From Bacteroidota bacterium (GTDB taxonomy: Bacteria; Bacteroidota; Bacteroidia; Cytophagales; Cyclobacteriaceae): a DNA stretch of 40,650 bases. The stretch spans positions 1 to 40,650 of the forward strand of contig JAEZDW010000111.1 in NCBI GenBank assembly GCA_023417955.1, given 5' to 3'. The notes under the pieces are model-generated. The model was not told the DNA's origin. It ran no database searches and saw only the letters and a list, made by a program, of their open reading frames with translations. Shown here piece by piece: positions 18,437 through 27,315 of the stretch. The translations under genes and the position numbers were made by a program. Each line of letters starts with the position of its first letter. Position 1 is the first letter of the stretch.

Positions 18437-18470
18437 ATAATCCCTTGTTCAAAGGGATTATTTATTTTTA
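18437..18470 (+). terminator. Intrinsic terminator after tldE
   Basis: ATAATCCCTT (18437-18446) and AAGGGATTAT (18452-18461) form a perfect 10-bp stem with loop GTTCA, followed by TTATTTTTA. It ends only six bases before the next start codon, which has GGGAG just upstream. It should stop the tld transcript, or act as a partial barrier if the next operon is read from the same promoter. Confidence 0.8.
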
Positions 18471-18476
18471 GGGAGT

Positions 18477-19100
18477 ATGCTGACAGGGAACAAGTTTTTT
18501 TTCACGAGGCTTCAATACGAGTCGGGGGACTGGGATGTTGACCAGCGCATGCCTTCGAACTTGCTTAACTCGTTGGTAGAATACACCACCCTGCCTGTCG
18601 ATACGAATGAAAATATCATTCCGCTCGCTAGCGATAAGATTTTCAACTGCCCGTTCTGTTATCTCAGCGGCCACAAGCTTGTGGAGTTTACAAAACAGGA
18701 AGCTGAAAATTTCGAAAAGTATGTCCGGAACGGAGGTTTCGTATTTGTCGATGATTGCAATCACGATATCGACGGACTCTTCGCCAAATCATTTGAAATT
18801 CAAATGGAACGGATTTTTGGCCCCGGCGAGCTTGCGAAGATTCCTAACAATCACAAACTCTATTCGGTGTTCTTTCAATTTGACGGGCCACCAACGACAG
18901 CGCAGGAACTGAATGGATGGGGTGATGACATCGTGCACGACTATCTGAAAGCGATCCAGATTAACAATCGAATCGGCGTACTTTACAGTAACAAGGACTA
19001 CGGTTGTGAATGGGACTATGATTTCAGAAACAAAAGATTTTATAAGATAGACAACACGCGTTTTGGCGTCAACATAGTACTCTATGCGCTGACGCGATAA
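18477..19100 (+). CDS. DUF4159 domain protein
   Basis: A 207-residue protein with the full DUF4159 pattern: FFTRLQYESGDWDVDQRMPSN at the start, FVFVDDCNHDIDG in the middle (residues about 83-95), and RIGVLYSNKDYGCEWDYD near the end. DUF4159 resembles a class I glutamine-amidotransferase-like fold without known catalysis and is regularly found beside MoxR, DUF58 and BatA genes, as here. No signal peptide is seen with this start. The ATG is preceded by GGGAG and by a terminator hairpin ending six bases upstream, leaving almost no room for its own promoter. The MoxR gene begins 16 bp after its stop. Role: an unknown component of the MoxR-linked envelope module. Confidence 0.85.
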   Translation: MLTGNKFFFTRLQYESGDWDVDQRMPSNLLNSLVEYTTLPVDTNENIIPLASDKIFNCPFCYLSGHKLVEFTKQEAENFEKYVRNGGFVFVDDCNHDIDGLFAKSFEIQMERIFGPGELAKIPNNHKLYSVFFQFDGPPTTAQELNGWGDDIVHDYLKAIQINNRIGVLYSNKDYGCEWDYDFRNKRFYKIDNTRFGVNIVLYALTR

Positions 19101-19116
19101 TTTGAAACAACAAATC

Positions 19117-20109
19117 ATGAACGAAGAAATACAGCAGCTTACATCACGTTTGGGATCCCTGCGGGAGGAAATATCCAAAGTAATTGTGGGGCAGACAGAA
19201 ACCATCGACCAGTTGCTAATAACATTTCTGGCCGGTGGTCACGCGCTGCTGGAAGGCGTTCCCGGTCTTGCGAAAACATTAATGATCAGAACCCTGGCTG
19301 AAGCAATTGATTTGCGCTTTCGTCGTATTCAATTCACGCCTGACCTGATGCCATCCGACATTATCGGTACAGAAATTCTGGAAGAGGATCACTCCACAGG
19401 TAAGCGCTTTTTCAAGTTCAACAAGGGCCCCATCTTCGCAAACATTATTCTGGCAGACGAGATCAACCGCACATCTCCGAAGACGCAGTCTGCATTGCTT
19501 GAAGCAATGCAGGAGTTTAAGGTAACGTATGCCGGTACTACTTATCCCCTCGATCAGCCTTTCTTTATTCTGGCAACGCAAAATCCGATCGAACAGGCTG
19601 GCACTTTTCCGTTACCGGAAGCTCAGCTTGACAGGTTCCTCCTTTTCATTCGCATCAGCTATCCCGAGGCGGCCGACGAGGAAATGATACTGAAGAATAC
19701 GACGGGTGCGCGACACACCGAAATCAACAAGATACTGGATGGCAAAATGATTACAGCGGCCCAGCGCCTGGTACGGGAGGTTCACATCAGCGACGGTCTG
19801 ATTAGTTTTGTTAGTAACATCGTCAGGGCTACGCGTCACGCATCGTCGGAAGTCCAGGCAGTGAAAGACTTTGTACGCTGGGGTGCAGGGCCTCGTGCGG
19901 GCCAGGCTATGGTGCTCACAGCAAAGGCCAGGGCGTTGTTGTCCGGACGGTATTCCGTCACGCCTGAAGACATCGAGCACGTCGCTTATCCGGTATTGCG
20001 GCATCGGATTTTGCTGAACTTCAAAGCGGAAGCAGAAGGCATGGAGTCTGACGAAATTACCCGACAGCTTCTGGCCCACTACCGCAAAACGCTTAAAGCT
20101 TCCGTCTGA
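19117..20109 (+). CDS. MoxR-family AAA+ ATPase
   Basis: A 330-residue MoxR ATPase. I choose the ATG at 19117 instead of the in-frame TTG at 19102 because the ATG lies 16 bp after the DUF4159 stop and begins the conserved helix IQQLTSRLGSLREEISKVIV. Walker A is GVPGLAKT (residues 47-54), Walker B is ILADEINR (111-118), sensor 1 is in ILATQNPIEQAGTFPLPEAQ, followed by the arginine-bearing LDRFLL. The C-terminal lid helices end in VAYPVLRHRILLNFKAEAEG. MoxR proteins act as chaperones that load or assemble protein complexes, usually with a DUF58/VWA partner encoded directly downstream, as here (2-bp gap). Confidence 0.93.
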   Translation: MNEEIQQLTSRLGSLREEISKVIVGQTETIDQLLITFLAGGHALLEGVPGLAKTLMIRTLAEAIDLRFRRIQFTPDLMPSDIIGTEILEEDHSTGKRFFKFNKGPIFANIILADEINRTSPKTQSALLEAMQEFKVTYAGTTYPLDQPFFILATQNPIEQAGTFPLPEAQLDRFLLFIRISYPEAADEEMILKNTTGARHTEINKILDGKMITAAQRLVREVHISDGLISFVSNIVRATRHASSEVQAVKDFVRWGAGPRAGQAMVLTAKARALLSGRYSVTPEDIEHVAYPVLRHRILLNFKAEAEGMESDEITRQLLAHYRKTLKASV

Positions 20110-20111
20110 CA

Positions 20112-21005
20112 ATGGACGCGCGCATAAAATCCCTGCTAAAGCCTGAACTACTTTCGTCATTGAACGGGATGGAGTTAATCGCGCGCATCATTGTTGAAGG
20201 TTTCATGAGCGGCAGCAACAAAAGCATGAGCATTGGGTTTGGCCAGGAATTCGCACAATATCGCGGCTACGAACCGGGCGATGACCTGCGTCAGCTTGAT
20301 TGGAAAATGTATGCCCGATCCGAACGGTATTTTGTCAAGCAATCCGAAATAGAAACCAATATTACGGTTAAGGTTGTAGTCGACGCGAGCAAATCGATGG
20401 CATACGCAGAATCTGAGCTGTCGAAGTTTGACTACGCGAAAATTTTTGCAGCGGCAATCGCGTACCTCGCAAGAAAGCAGGGCGACGCCTACGGCGTTTC
20501 AATTGTGAACGGAAATCGGTTCATTCATGTTCAGCCACGGTTCGAACATCAACATTTCATGCGCGTCCTTTCTGCCCTCGTTGATGCCTCTGTCAGTGGG
20601 ACATGGAGGAACACTCCCGAACTTGAAAGCGCAATTGATCATCACCGGAAGGAAATGATTATACTCTTTTCCGACTTGTATGATGATGACGGTGAGCTTT
20701 TTCGATTTGTCAGACAGTTGAAGACAAAACGCAACGAAGTAATCGTTTTCCACATTATGGGAAGGAATGAGCGGACGCTTGAAGTAAATGGGAATTTTAC
20801 ATTTCAGGATCTGGAGACAGGTTCAACACGACGAATCAACGTCGCAGCGGTGAGAGATAACTACAGGCAAAAGCTCGAAACGTGGATTAGCACGACACGG
20901 GATGCGTTCCTGGAACGCGATATCCATTATTTCCTCGCTGACATGAGTTCACCGGTTGACGAGGTGCTCAGGAGTTTTATTCAGGTCAGGAAAAATCTCG
21001 TGTAA
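20112..21005 (+). CDS. DUF58 domain protein with von Willebrand A-like fold
   Basis: A 297-residue DUF58 protein. The signature FAQYRGYEPGDDLRQLDWKM lies at residues 48-67, and a metal-ion-dependent adhesion-like motif VVDASKSM at 89-96 opens the VWA-like domain. The C terminus (YFLADMSSPVDEVLRSFI) matches family members. No transmembrane segment is evident, so it is cytosolic or peripheral. DUF58 proteins partner MoxR ATPases; in Bacteroides the related Bat operon affects aerotolerance. It starts 2 bp after moxR and its stop TAA overlaps the next ATG by one base (TAATG), a sign of translational coupling. Confidence 0.92.
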   Translation: MDARIKSLLKPELLSSLNGMELIARIIVEGFMSGSNKSMSIGFGQEFAQYRGYEPGDDLRQLDWKMYARSERYFVKQSEIETNITVKVVVDASKSMAYAESELSKFDYAKIFAAAIAYLARKQGDAYGVSIVNGNRFIHVQPRFEHQHFMRVLSALVDASVSGTWRNTPELESAIDHHRKEMIILFSDLYDDDGELFRFVRQLKTKRNEVIVFHIMGRNERTLEVNGNFTFQDLETGSTRRINVAAVRDNYRQKLETWISTTRDAFLERDIHYFLADMSSPVDEVLRSFIQVRKNLV

Positions 21006-22186
21006 TGATTCAGTTTGCAAATCCATTGTGGCTGTGGGGACTTGCGGGACTGATCATTCCAGTTGCGATCCACTTGTTAAGTCGTCGCGAAGGCAAGACC
21101 GTTCCATTCGGCAGCCTGCGATTTCTGGAAGAAACACCTTCTTCACAATTCAAAGGCATCCGATTGAACGAAGTCTTCTTACTTGTGATCAGAGCTTTTT
21201 GCATTATCATACTGGTTCTGTTCCTGGCCGGCGTTTCGATAAAAGACGAATCACGAACTAAAATCTTGTTAATTGAAGACGCCATAGCCGAATCACCCTC
21301 AATCTCCGGGCTGATCGACAGCCTTGTGAACGCAGGATATCAAACAAAACGGATTTCCGAATACTACGACACAAGCCGGCATTTGAACTACTGGACGATT
21401 GCCGAAGATATTGCCCGTCAATCATACGAGACCGTTGTGCTGGCTGGCTCTCCCCTATTCAAATACTTTCAGGGTGAACGCGTTAACCTGCCCGAACACG
21501 TGCACTGGATTCCCGTTACTGAGACTGCTATTGAAACTTTTGAGCTTGCTTCAGTGCCTGGTTCAGGTAAACGCGTAGGCTACACGTCCGCCAATTCGGT
21601 TTGGTTTGAGACGATACAAAATCAAAATACGGCTGTAGCAAGTGATTCAATACATATCAACCTCACCTGGGACAGTGCCCACGAACGTGAGAAGGATTGG
21701 TTTATTGCAGCACTCAACGCAATCGGAACGCTGCACAAACCCGTCGCACTTCATCTGAATACAGACACTATGAATCCGGTTGCCTTGACGATTTGGTTGG
21801 CGAAAGATTCGCCGGAGAAGAAAAAGAACATGATCGTCCTTACAAAAGCATACGATCCGGGCGGAGAAATCTTTATGCAGGATTCTGTAGGCGGTAGTGT
21901 CAATAATGTTTGGATATTCAATCCCCCGCCTGATATCGGAAGTGCAGTCAGACAAAATTTCGTTGGTGAATTGGCGAGAATAGTTACGGGCAATGAGCCT
22001 GGAGCGCTGGCGGACAAATATGACAGCCGAATCATGCCCGACAACATGATGTGGTCGTTAAAGCATGGGGAACGATCAACGAGGAAGGCCGCGTTGAACA
22101 ATGAAGCACGCGCACCATGGCTTCTGCTGTTGCTCGTGGGGATGCTTTTGGTTGAAAGAATTTTATCAAAGCACAGAAAGCAATGA
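21005..22186 (+). CDS. BatA-like membrane protein
   Basis: A 393-residue protein opening with the BatA (aerotolerance regulator) N-terminal signature: ANPLWLWGLAGLIIPVAIHLLSRR, then PFGSLRFLEE, then a second transmembrane segment (VFLLVIRAFCIIILVLFLAGV). The soluble middle part (residues about 85-365) lacks the VWA DxSxS motif. A C-terminal transmembrane segment (PWLLLLLVGMLLVERIL) with a basic tail ends the protein. BatA-like proteins anchor the MoxR/DUF58 module in the inner membrane. The gene overlaps DUF58 by one base and the downstream gene by ATGA, so it belongs to the same operon. Confidence 0.88.
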   Translation: MIQFANPLWLWGLAGLIIPVAIHLLSRREGKTVPFGSLRFLEETPSSQFKGIRLNEVFLLVIRAFCIIILVLFLAGVSIKDESRTKILLIEDAIAESPSISGLIDSLVNAGYQTKRISEYYDTSRHLNYWTIAEDIARQSYETVVLAGSPLFKYFQGERVNLPEHVHWIPVTETAIETFELASVPGSGKRVGYTSANSVWFETIQNQNTAVASDSIHINLTWDSAHEREKDWFIAALNAIGTLHKPVALHLNTDTMNPVALTIWLAKDSPEKKKNMIVLTKAYDPGGEIFMQDSVGGSVNNVWIFNPPPDIGSAVRQNFVGELARIVTGNEPGALADKYDSRIMPDNMMWSLKHGERSTRKAALNNEARAPWLLLLLVGMLLVERILSKHRKQ

Positions 22187-24420
22187 AGGTGGGCACGGAA
22201 ATAAAATTCATCGATCAACTGCGACAACGAATTGCATTCCTGCGGCTAACAGAGATAATATTCTGGTCGCTGGCATGTGCCGGCTTTGTAACCGGAGTCG
22301 TGCTGGTATTCGCACCATTTACCTTATGGGTGGCAGTGGCAGGTACAGTCGCTGCTCTTGTTACATTCATTGTGCTCCGGCGTACGCTCAACTACCAACC
22401 CACGAAAAAAGAGATTGCCAGATTTCTCGATTATACATTTCCGGAACTTGAAAACAGCTCCGACCTCCTCTTCACTGATATTGCTGAACTCAACGGCTTG
22501 CAGCGTCTCCAGTTAAGCCGCGTTGAAGATGCGCTGCCTGATGTATCCAGCCGCCTGAAGATTCCTCACCGCATACCGCTCGCAATTATCGTCTGTGCAT
22601 CGACCATGTTATTGTTTGCATTTGATTTGTCGCCTGGACTTGTTAGTCATCCCATAGGTGAATCACACGGCAACGATGAGATCGTATTCCAATCACTCCC
22701 CGGTATCAAATCAGCGTCGATAACCATTGCTCCACCAGCATACACCGGACTGAAACAATATACAAGCACAACCCTGCCTCTGACGGTACCAGAGGGCAGC
22801 AAAATTGAATGGCAGATTTCGTTCACTGATTCAGTTAAAAAAGCATGTATTGTTATCGGAAATACCGATACACTAACCTTGAAGGAAGCGGATGGCGCAC
22901 ATATAGCAGCCCTTATTTCCTCACGCCCCACGTTTTACCAGATTAGCTGGGGAAAAGACACTCTTGAAAAGAGTTCTGACTTTTATAAGATCGACGTACG
23001 CTCAGATGGTTCGCCGGAAATCAACGTTACCGGCATTGCGCAGTTCACCGAGCTCACATTCGGTGATCGCTTAACGGTATCGGTATCGGCAGATATATCG
23101 GACGACTATGGTTTGACCGAAGCTTTCATTATTGCCACCGTCAGCAAGGGCAGTGGTGAATCCGTAAAGTTCCGCGAAGAGAAACTCCCTTTTGACAGAC
23201 CAATTTCCATAAAAGGCAAGAAAGTTACCGGTAGCAGACAACTCAATCTGAAAACTCTTGGTCTCGATCCGGGGGATGAACTTTATTTTTATATAATGGC
23301 TTTCGACAACCGGTCGCCGCAACGTAATTACAGCCGAAGCCAGACCTACTTCATCGCCCTCAGGGACACAACCGAAGTTGAGCTATCCGTCGATGCCGGA
23401 CTGGGTGTAGACTTAATGCCGGAGTATTTCAGAAGTCAGCGTCAGATCATAATCGATTCTGAAAAACTATTGAGTCAACAAAAAGGACTCAGTGCAAAGG
23501 AGTTCAAGTCAGGAAGCAACGACCTGGCCCATGATCAAAAAGTACTTCGGCTCAGGTACGGCCAATTTCTTGGCGAGGAATTTGAATCCGGCATGGTGGA
23601 AGAAGATGATCATTCCAACGAGGCGGATCACCATCACGACGAAGAAGACGATGAGGATGACGTTACCAAAAAATTTGGTCACGTTCATGACAACGAACAA
23701 TCCGGTGAACACGAAATGCCTGCACAGCACAGTCATGCAGAAAAAGACCCCGAAGACGAAGAAGATCCGATTGAACGCTTTGTACACCGACACGACGATC
23801 CGGAAGAAGCGACATTTTTTACGCAAACCATCCGCGCCAAACTCAAGGCAACGCTGACGTTGATGTGGGACGCAGAGTTGCATCTCCGACTCGGCGAGCC
23901 CAGGAAGTCACTTCCATTTCAGTACAAAGCACTACAGCTGCTTAAGGAAATCGCAAACGACTCAAGAATATATGTGCACCGTACGGGATTCGACGCACCG
24001 CCAATCAAAGAAGAGAAGCGTCTCACCGGTGAACTTGATGATGCCCGTACGACAACAGATCGCTATTTAGGCGAAGTGAACATACTTCCCGCGTTGCATG
24101 AGGCACTGGCCATTGCCGAAAAGCTGGTTAGAACACCCGATCTGGAGTTGACCTCTTCTGATATAGCTATCTTTAATCGCGCAGCTGCCGAGGCGGGAGG
24201 CGTGGCGCCGGAGAATCCACTCAGGTTTATACCCTTGTTATCCGCGCTTCAAAAGTTTACGACGCCGAATGCAGATTCAACCCCTCGCAGTGAGCAAGCC
24301 GTGAAACTCGCAGCAGAGATTCGTAAGGTATTGCCACAGCGTCCACCAGCAGCCTCCGGTCAACCAGGAGCGCTTCATTCACTGGATTCATTGTTCATTC
24401 ATAATCTCTTCCAACCATGA
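22183..24420 (+). CDS. DUF4175-type membrane protein with His/acidic-rich insert
   Basis: A 745-residue protein with two N-terminal membrane segments (residues about 22-65) and a third near 130-147, followed by a large presumably periplasmic portion. Features recalling DUF4175 proteins are the Ig-like stretch SASITIAPPAYTGLKQYTST, the phrase ISDDYGLTEAFI, and LDPGDELYFYIMAFDN. Residues 473-541 form a compositionally extreme insert: 11 histidines among runs of Asp and Glu, containing two related motifs, KKFGHVHDNEQ and ERFVHRHDDPEE. This could bind divalent metal. The region after it (about 545-745) is helical and polar. It overlaps the previous and next genes by four bases (ATGA). Exact function unknown; probably an envelope component of the MoxR/Bat-like module. 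Confidence 0.75.
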   Translation: MKVGTEIKFIDQLRQRIAFLRLTEIIFWSLACAGFVTGVVLVFAPFTLWVAVAGTVAALVTFIVLRRTLNYQPTKKEIARFLDYTFPELENSSDLLFTDIAELNGLQRLQLSRVEDALPDVSSRLKIPHRIPLAIIVCASTMLLFAFDLSPGLVSHPIGESHGNDEIVFQSLPGIKSASITIAPPAYTGLKQYTSTTLPLTVPEGSKIEWQISFTDSVKKACIVIGNTDTLTLKEADGAHIAALISSRPTFYQISWGKDTLEKSSDFYKIDVRSDGSPEINVTGIAQFTELTFGDRLTVSVSADISDDYGLTEAFIIATVSKGSGESVKFREEKLPFDRPISIKGKKVTGSRQLNLKTLGLDPGDELYFYIMAFDNRSPQRNYSRSQTYFIALRDTTEVELSVDAGLGVDLMPEYFRSQRQIIIDSEKLLSQQKGLSAKEFKSGSNDLAHDQKVLRLRYGQFLGEEFESGMVEEDDHSNEADHHHDEEDDEDDVTKKFGHVHDNEQSGEHEMPAQHSHAEKDPEDEEDPIERFVHRHDDPEEATFFTQTIRAKLKATLTLMWDAELHLRLGEPRKSLPFQYKALQLLKEIANDSRIYVHRTGFDAPPIKEEKRLTGELDDARTTTDRYLGEVNILPALHEALAIAEKLVRTPDLELTSSDIAIFNRAAAEAGGVAPENPLRFIPLLSALQKFTTPNADSTPRSEQAVKLAAEIRKVLPQRPPAASGQPGALHSLDSLFIHNLFQP

Positions 24421-26174
24421 ATGAGCACATTGTTCTGAGCCCTGTTTTTTCTTATGCCACCTGTGCAGTAATCATACTTGTTGTTGCGTTGATATTCATC
24501 TGGAAAGAATATCCATTCCGGAGGCAGACGCTTTTGATGATTCCTGCAATTATCCTCGTCATTAGCGCGATCGCCGGGTTACTGTTACGGCCTGGGTACG
24601 TTACCGAGGAAACAGCACCCCCTACAATCGTGTTGACAAGAAACTATGATCGTGCTAAGGCAGACAGTCTGCTCGCGCATTATAGCAACGCAACAGTAAT
24701 GCTTACGCACGACGCAGAACGCTATTCTGGTGCGATCAGAACGCATTCATTCCAGGAGCTCGTGTCACATGGGTCGACGATCGACTTCATCCTTGGCGAC
24801 GGAGTTCCTGACCACGTTCTCCAGCAACTCCCAAATACGTCCCTGCACTTCATTCGCGGCACAGGAACATCCGGGATAACACGACTTGCGATTCCGGATG
24901 TGATTCTACCTCATCGCTCTTACGAAATTTCAGGTCGCTACTCGAATAGCCCTGGCGTTGCACTCGTATTGAGTGGCCCCGAAGGCAAGTTGGACTCTGT
25001 ACATCTGGATGGAGGCAGCAAAACATTTAGCCTGAACTTAAGGCCAGCTGCACCGGGAACAATAACATATACAGTGACGGAACACACCGGTAGAAATGTT
25101 ATTCAACACACATTTCCGGTAGTTGTCCGGGAACCACGCAGTCTTCGGATTCTCATCGCTGAACATCATCCAACGTTTGAATCCCTTTACCTCAAGAACT
25201 GGCTAGCAAAAACACATCAGGTGACCGTGAGACATCAACTTTCGAAAGGCATTTTCCGCTACGAACACATCAACACCACAGGCGGGCAATTCGACAGGCT
25301 TAACAGTAAAACGCTGAGTGACATCGATGTACTGATCATCGATGACCAGACCTTCGCGAAGTTACCGGAATCCGGACAGAGAGAAGTCGGCAATGCAATC
25401 AAGAGCGGCCTGGGATGTCTGATCCTTTACCGATCACGTGACTCATTTCAAAAGGTCAGAGCAATACTGCCCGTGGATTTCACAAATTCGAAGTCAGACA
25501 CCATACACCTTGCACTGGATGAAAACAACGCGTTTAGCATTCCTGTGGCAGCGTTGCGCCCTGGTCGTGATCAGAAACTCGTTCCGTTGCTTCCACACAC
25601 CGGCACCCCTGCCGGGTATATCGAAGACCACTTCGGCAAGGTTGGGTATTCATTGATGACGGAAACTTACCCGCTGCTGCTACGCGGTGACAGCATCGGT
25701 TACGGCAGCATATGGACCTCACTGATTGATGGAGTTGCACGCATTCAGAAATCCGGAACAGAGATTCATTTTAGGGGTTTCCCACCATATCGGGTAGATC
25801 AACCGTTGCAGCTGGTGATCCGGTCTCGCGAGACACCTGAACTTTCGTACAACAAAGCGTTCCTTCCGGTGCGGGAAAATGAATTGATCGACAACATTTG
25901 GACAACGACCCTTTGGCCCGACACAACCGGTTGGCAGGAAGTTCTCCTGGCCAACGACTCGACACATTACTCTTTCTATGTCCATCCGGAAAGTGAGCTT
26001 TCTGGTGTTGAATCCGCTTCCAACTCGTACGCAACAATGCGTCGCCATACACAGGAATATCGCACAAGCAGTACTTCACGTCGAAAAGCGATTGATCCCG
26101 TTTGGTTCTATGCGATGTTTCTATGCGGCACAGCGTGGTTATGGGTTTGGCCTAAAGTAAAGCCCGTCGAATAG
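24417..26174 (+). CDS. Large membrane protein of unknown function in the MoxR/Bat-like operon
   Basis: A 585-residue protein with two N-terminal membrane segments (SYATCAVIILVVALIFIW and TLLMIPAIILVISAIAGLLL), a long soluble part, and one C-terminal segment (PVWFYAMFLCGTAWLWVW). This outline, together with the amidotransferase-like order of strands (SLRILIAEHHPTF; DIDVLIIDDQTF; GLGCLILYRS), resembles the large membrane proteins that close MoxR/DUF58/BatA operons in many bacteria and carry a degenerate class I glutamine-amidotransferase-like domain. No catalytic Cys-His-Glu triad can be assigned. The start overlaps the upstream stop by four bases. The 3' end meets lpxB on the other strand with one base between. 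Confidence 0.7.
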   Translation: MNEHIVLSPVFSYATCAVIILVVALIFIWKEYPFRRQTLLMIPAIILVISAIAGLLLRPGYVTEETAPPTIVLTRNYDRAKADSLLAHYSNATVMLTHDAERYSGAIRTHSFQELVSHGSTIDFILGDGVPDHVLQQLPNTSLHFIRGTGTSGITRLAIPDVILPHRSYEISGRYSNSPGVALVLSGPEGKLDSVHLDGGSKTFSLNLRPAAPGTITYTVTEHTGRNVIQHTFPVVVREPRSLRILIAEHHPTFESLYLKNWLAKTHQVTVRHQLSKGIFRYEHINTTGGQFDRLNSKTLSDIDVLIIDDQTFAKLPESGQREVGNAIKSGLGCLILYRSRDSFQKVRAILPVDFTNSKSDTIHLALDENNAFSIPVAALRPGRDQKLVPLLPHTGTPAGYIEDHFGKVGYSLMTETYPLLLRGDSIGYGSIWTSLIDGVARIQKSGTEIHFRGFPPYRVDQPLQLVIRSRETPELSYNKAFLPVRENELIDNIWTTTLWPDTTGWQEVLLANDSTHYSFYVHPESELSGVESASNSYATMRRHTQEYRTSSTSRRKAIDPVWFYAMFLCGTAWLWVWPKVKPVE

Positions 26175-26175
26175 A

Positions 26176-27291
26176 CTAACGCTGCTTCAAATAAGAGACC
26201 ATCTTTTCCGCTGCATTTTCAGAAGCAGATCCAATATTCAGGCTGTCGTAAATCGACTGATAGGAAGCCAGCATAGCTGTGCGCCCGGGACCGTCATTCA
26301 GAATTTTACGCAGCTCTTCTGAAAGCCGCGTAACGGTAAAGTCTTTTTGTATCAGCTCCTTTACCACTTCTTTACCCGCAATCAGGTTAACGAGTGATAT
26401 GAATGGTACCTGAATCAGACTTTTCGCGATGAAATAGCTAAATCCACTTGTTATGTAAACGACAACCTGGGGCACGTTGAAAAGGGCGGTTTCAAGAGTA
26501 GCCGTACCTGATGTTACAACGGCAGCCCTGCTGAAAGAGAGGAGGTTATATGTATCCTCATTCACTAGCGTGACGTTAGCATCAATAAAGGGTCGGTAGA
26601 CGCTTGGGTCGAGATTATCCACAGTCGCGACGGCGAACTGAACCTCAGGGAAGTTGCCGACGACGCCGGCCATGACCGCACCGATATTGGTTACCTCCTG
26701 CTTCCGACTGCCTGGCAACAACGCAACGACTGGTTTGTCACGGGAAAGTTTATGTCGCTCGGGGAAGTTATCATCTGTCTCGTGCTTGCGAACAGCATCG
26801 AGTACAGGATTTCCAACGTAGTCAACCTCCCAATCAAACTTTTTGTAAAAGTTCTTCTCGAAAGGAAGGATAACAAACATTCTGTCAACCGTAGCCTTGA
26901 GCTTCACAGCCCGGTTCTGATTCCAGGCCCATACCTTTGGAGAGATGTAGTAATACACCTGCATCGCATGTCTTTTCTTCGCCCACGCAGCTATCTGTTT
27001 GTTGAACCCGCCGAAGTCGACGAGGATGACCACGTCGGGTTTGAAGGCGACGATATCTTCCTTACAACGGTTGAGGTATCTTGAAATCTTGCGAAGGCTC
27101 GTGATTACTTCCCAGAATCCCATTACTGCAAGCTCCTTGTAATGCACAGCGATATCGACTCCCGCGTCGCGCATGTACTCACCGCCGAAGCCGCGTATAA
27201 CCGCTTCAGGGTCTCGCTTGAATAACTCGCGCGCAAGATTTCCTGCATGCAAATCACCGGATCGTTCTCCCGCGATCAGATAATAACGCAT
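26176..27291 (-). CDS. lpxB: Lipid-A-disaccharide synthase
   Basis: A 371-residue GT19 glycosyltransferase. It begins with the family signature YYLIAGERSGDLHAGNLARE, contains FGGEYMRDAGVDI and ELAVMGFWEV, the central PDVVILVDFGGFN and ISPKVWAWNQNR segments, VVALLPGSRKQEV (nucleotide-sugar binding) and VTSGTATLETALF. Length is typical. LpxB joins UDP-2,3-diacylglucosamine and lipid X to form lipid A disaccharide phosphate at the inner membrane. It follows the PTPS/QueD-family gene by 24 bp on the same strand and is probably co-transcribed with it. The last codon lies one base from the stop of the convergent operon, with no visible terminator between. Confidence 0.97.
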   Translation of the reverse strand: MRYYLIAGERSGDLHAGNLARELFKRDPEAVIRGFGGEYMRDAGVDIAVHYKELAVMGFWEVITSLRKISRYLNRCKEDIVAFKPDVVILVDFGGFNKQIAAWAKKRHAMQVYYYISPKVWAWNQNRAVKLKATVDRMFVILPFEKNFYKKFDWEVDYVGNPVLDAVRKHETDDNFPERHKLSRDKPVVALLPGSRKQEVTNIGAVMAGVVGNFPEVQFAVATVDNLDPSVYRPFIDANVTLVNEDTYNLLSFSRAAVVTSGTATLETALFNVPQVVVYITSGFSYFIAKSLIQVPFISLVNLIAGKEVVKELIQKDFTVTRLSEELRKILNDGPGRTAMLASYQSIYDSLNIGSASENAAEKMVSYLKQR

Positions 27292-27315
27292 GCCGGCCGG
27301 GTTTTATCGAACGTG

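Noticed and set aside
23599..23805. His/acidic-rich insert as a frameshift artefact
   Set aside because: Flanking sequence on both sides is in the same frame and matches the family, and the insert has an internal repeat of its own, so it is real coding sequence.
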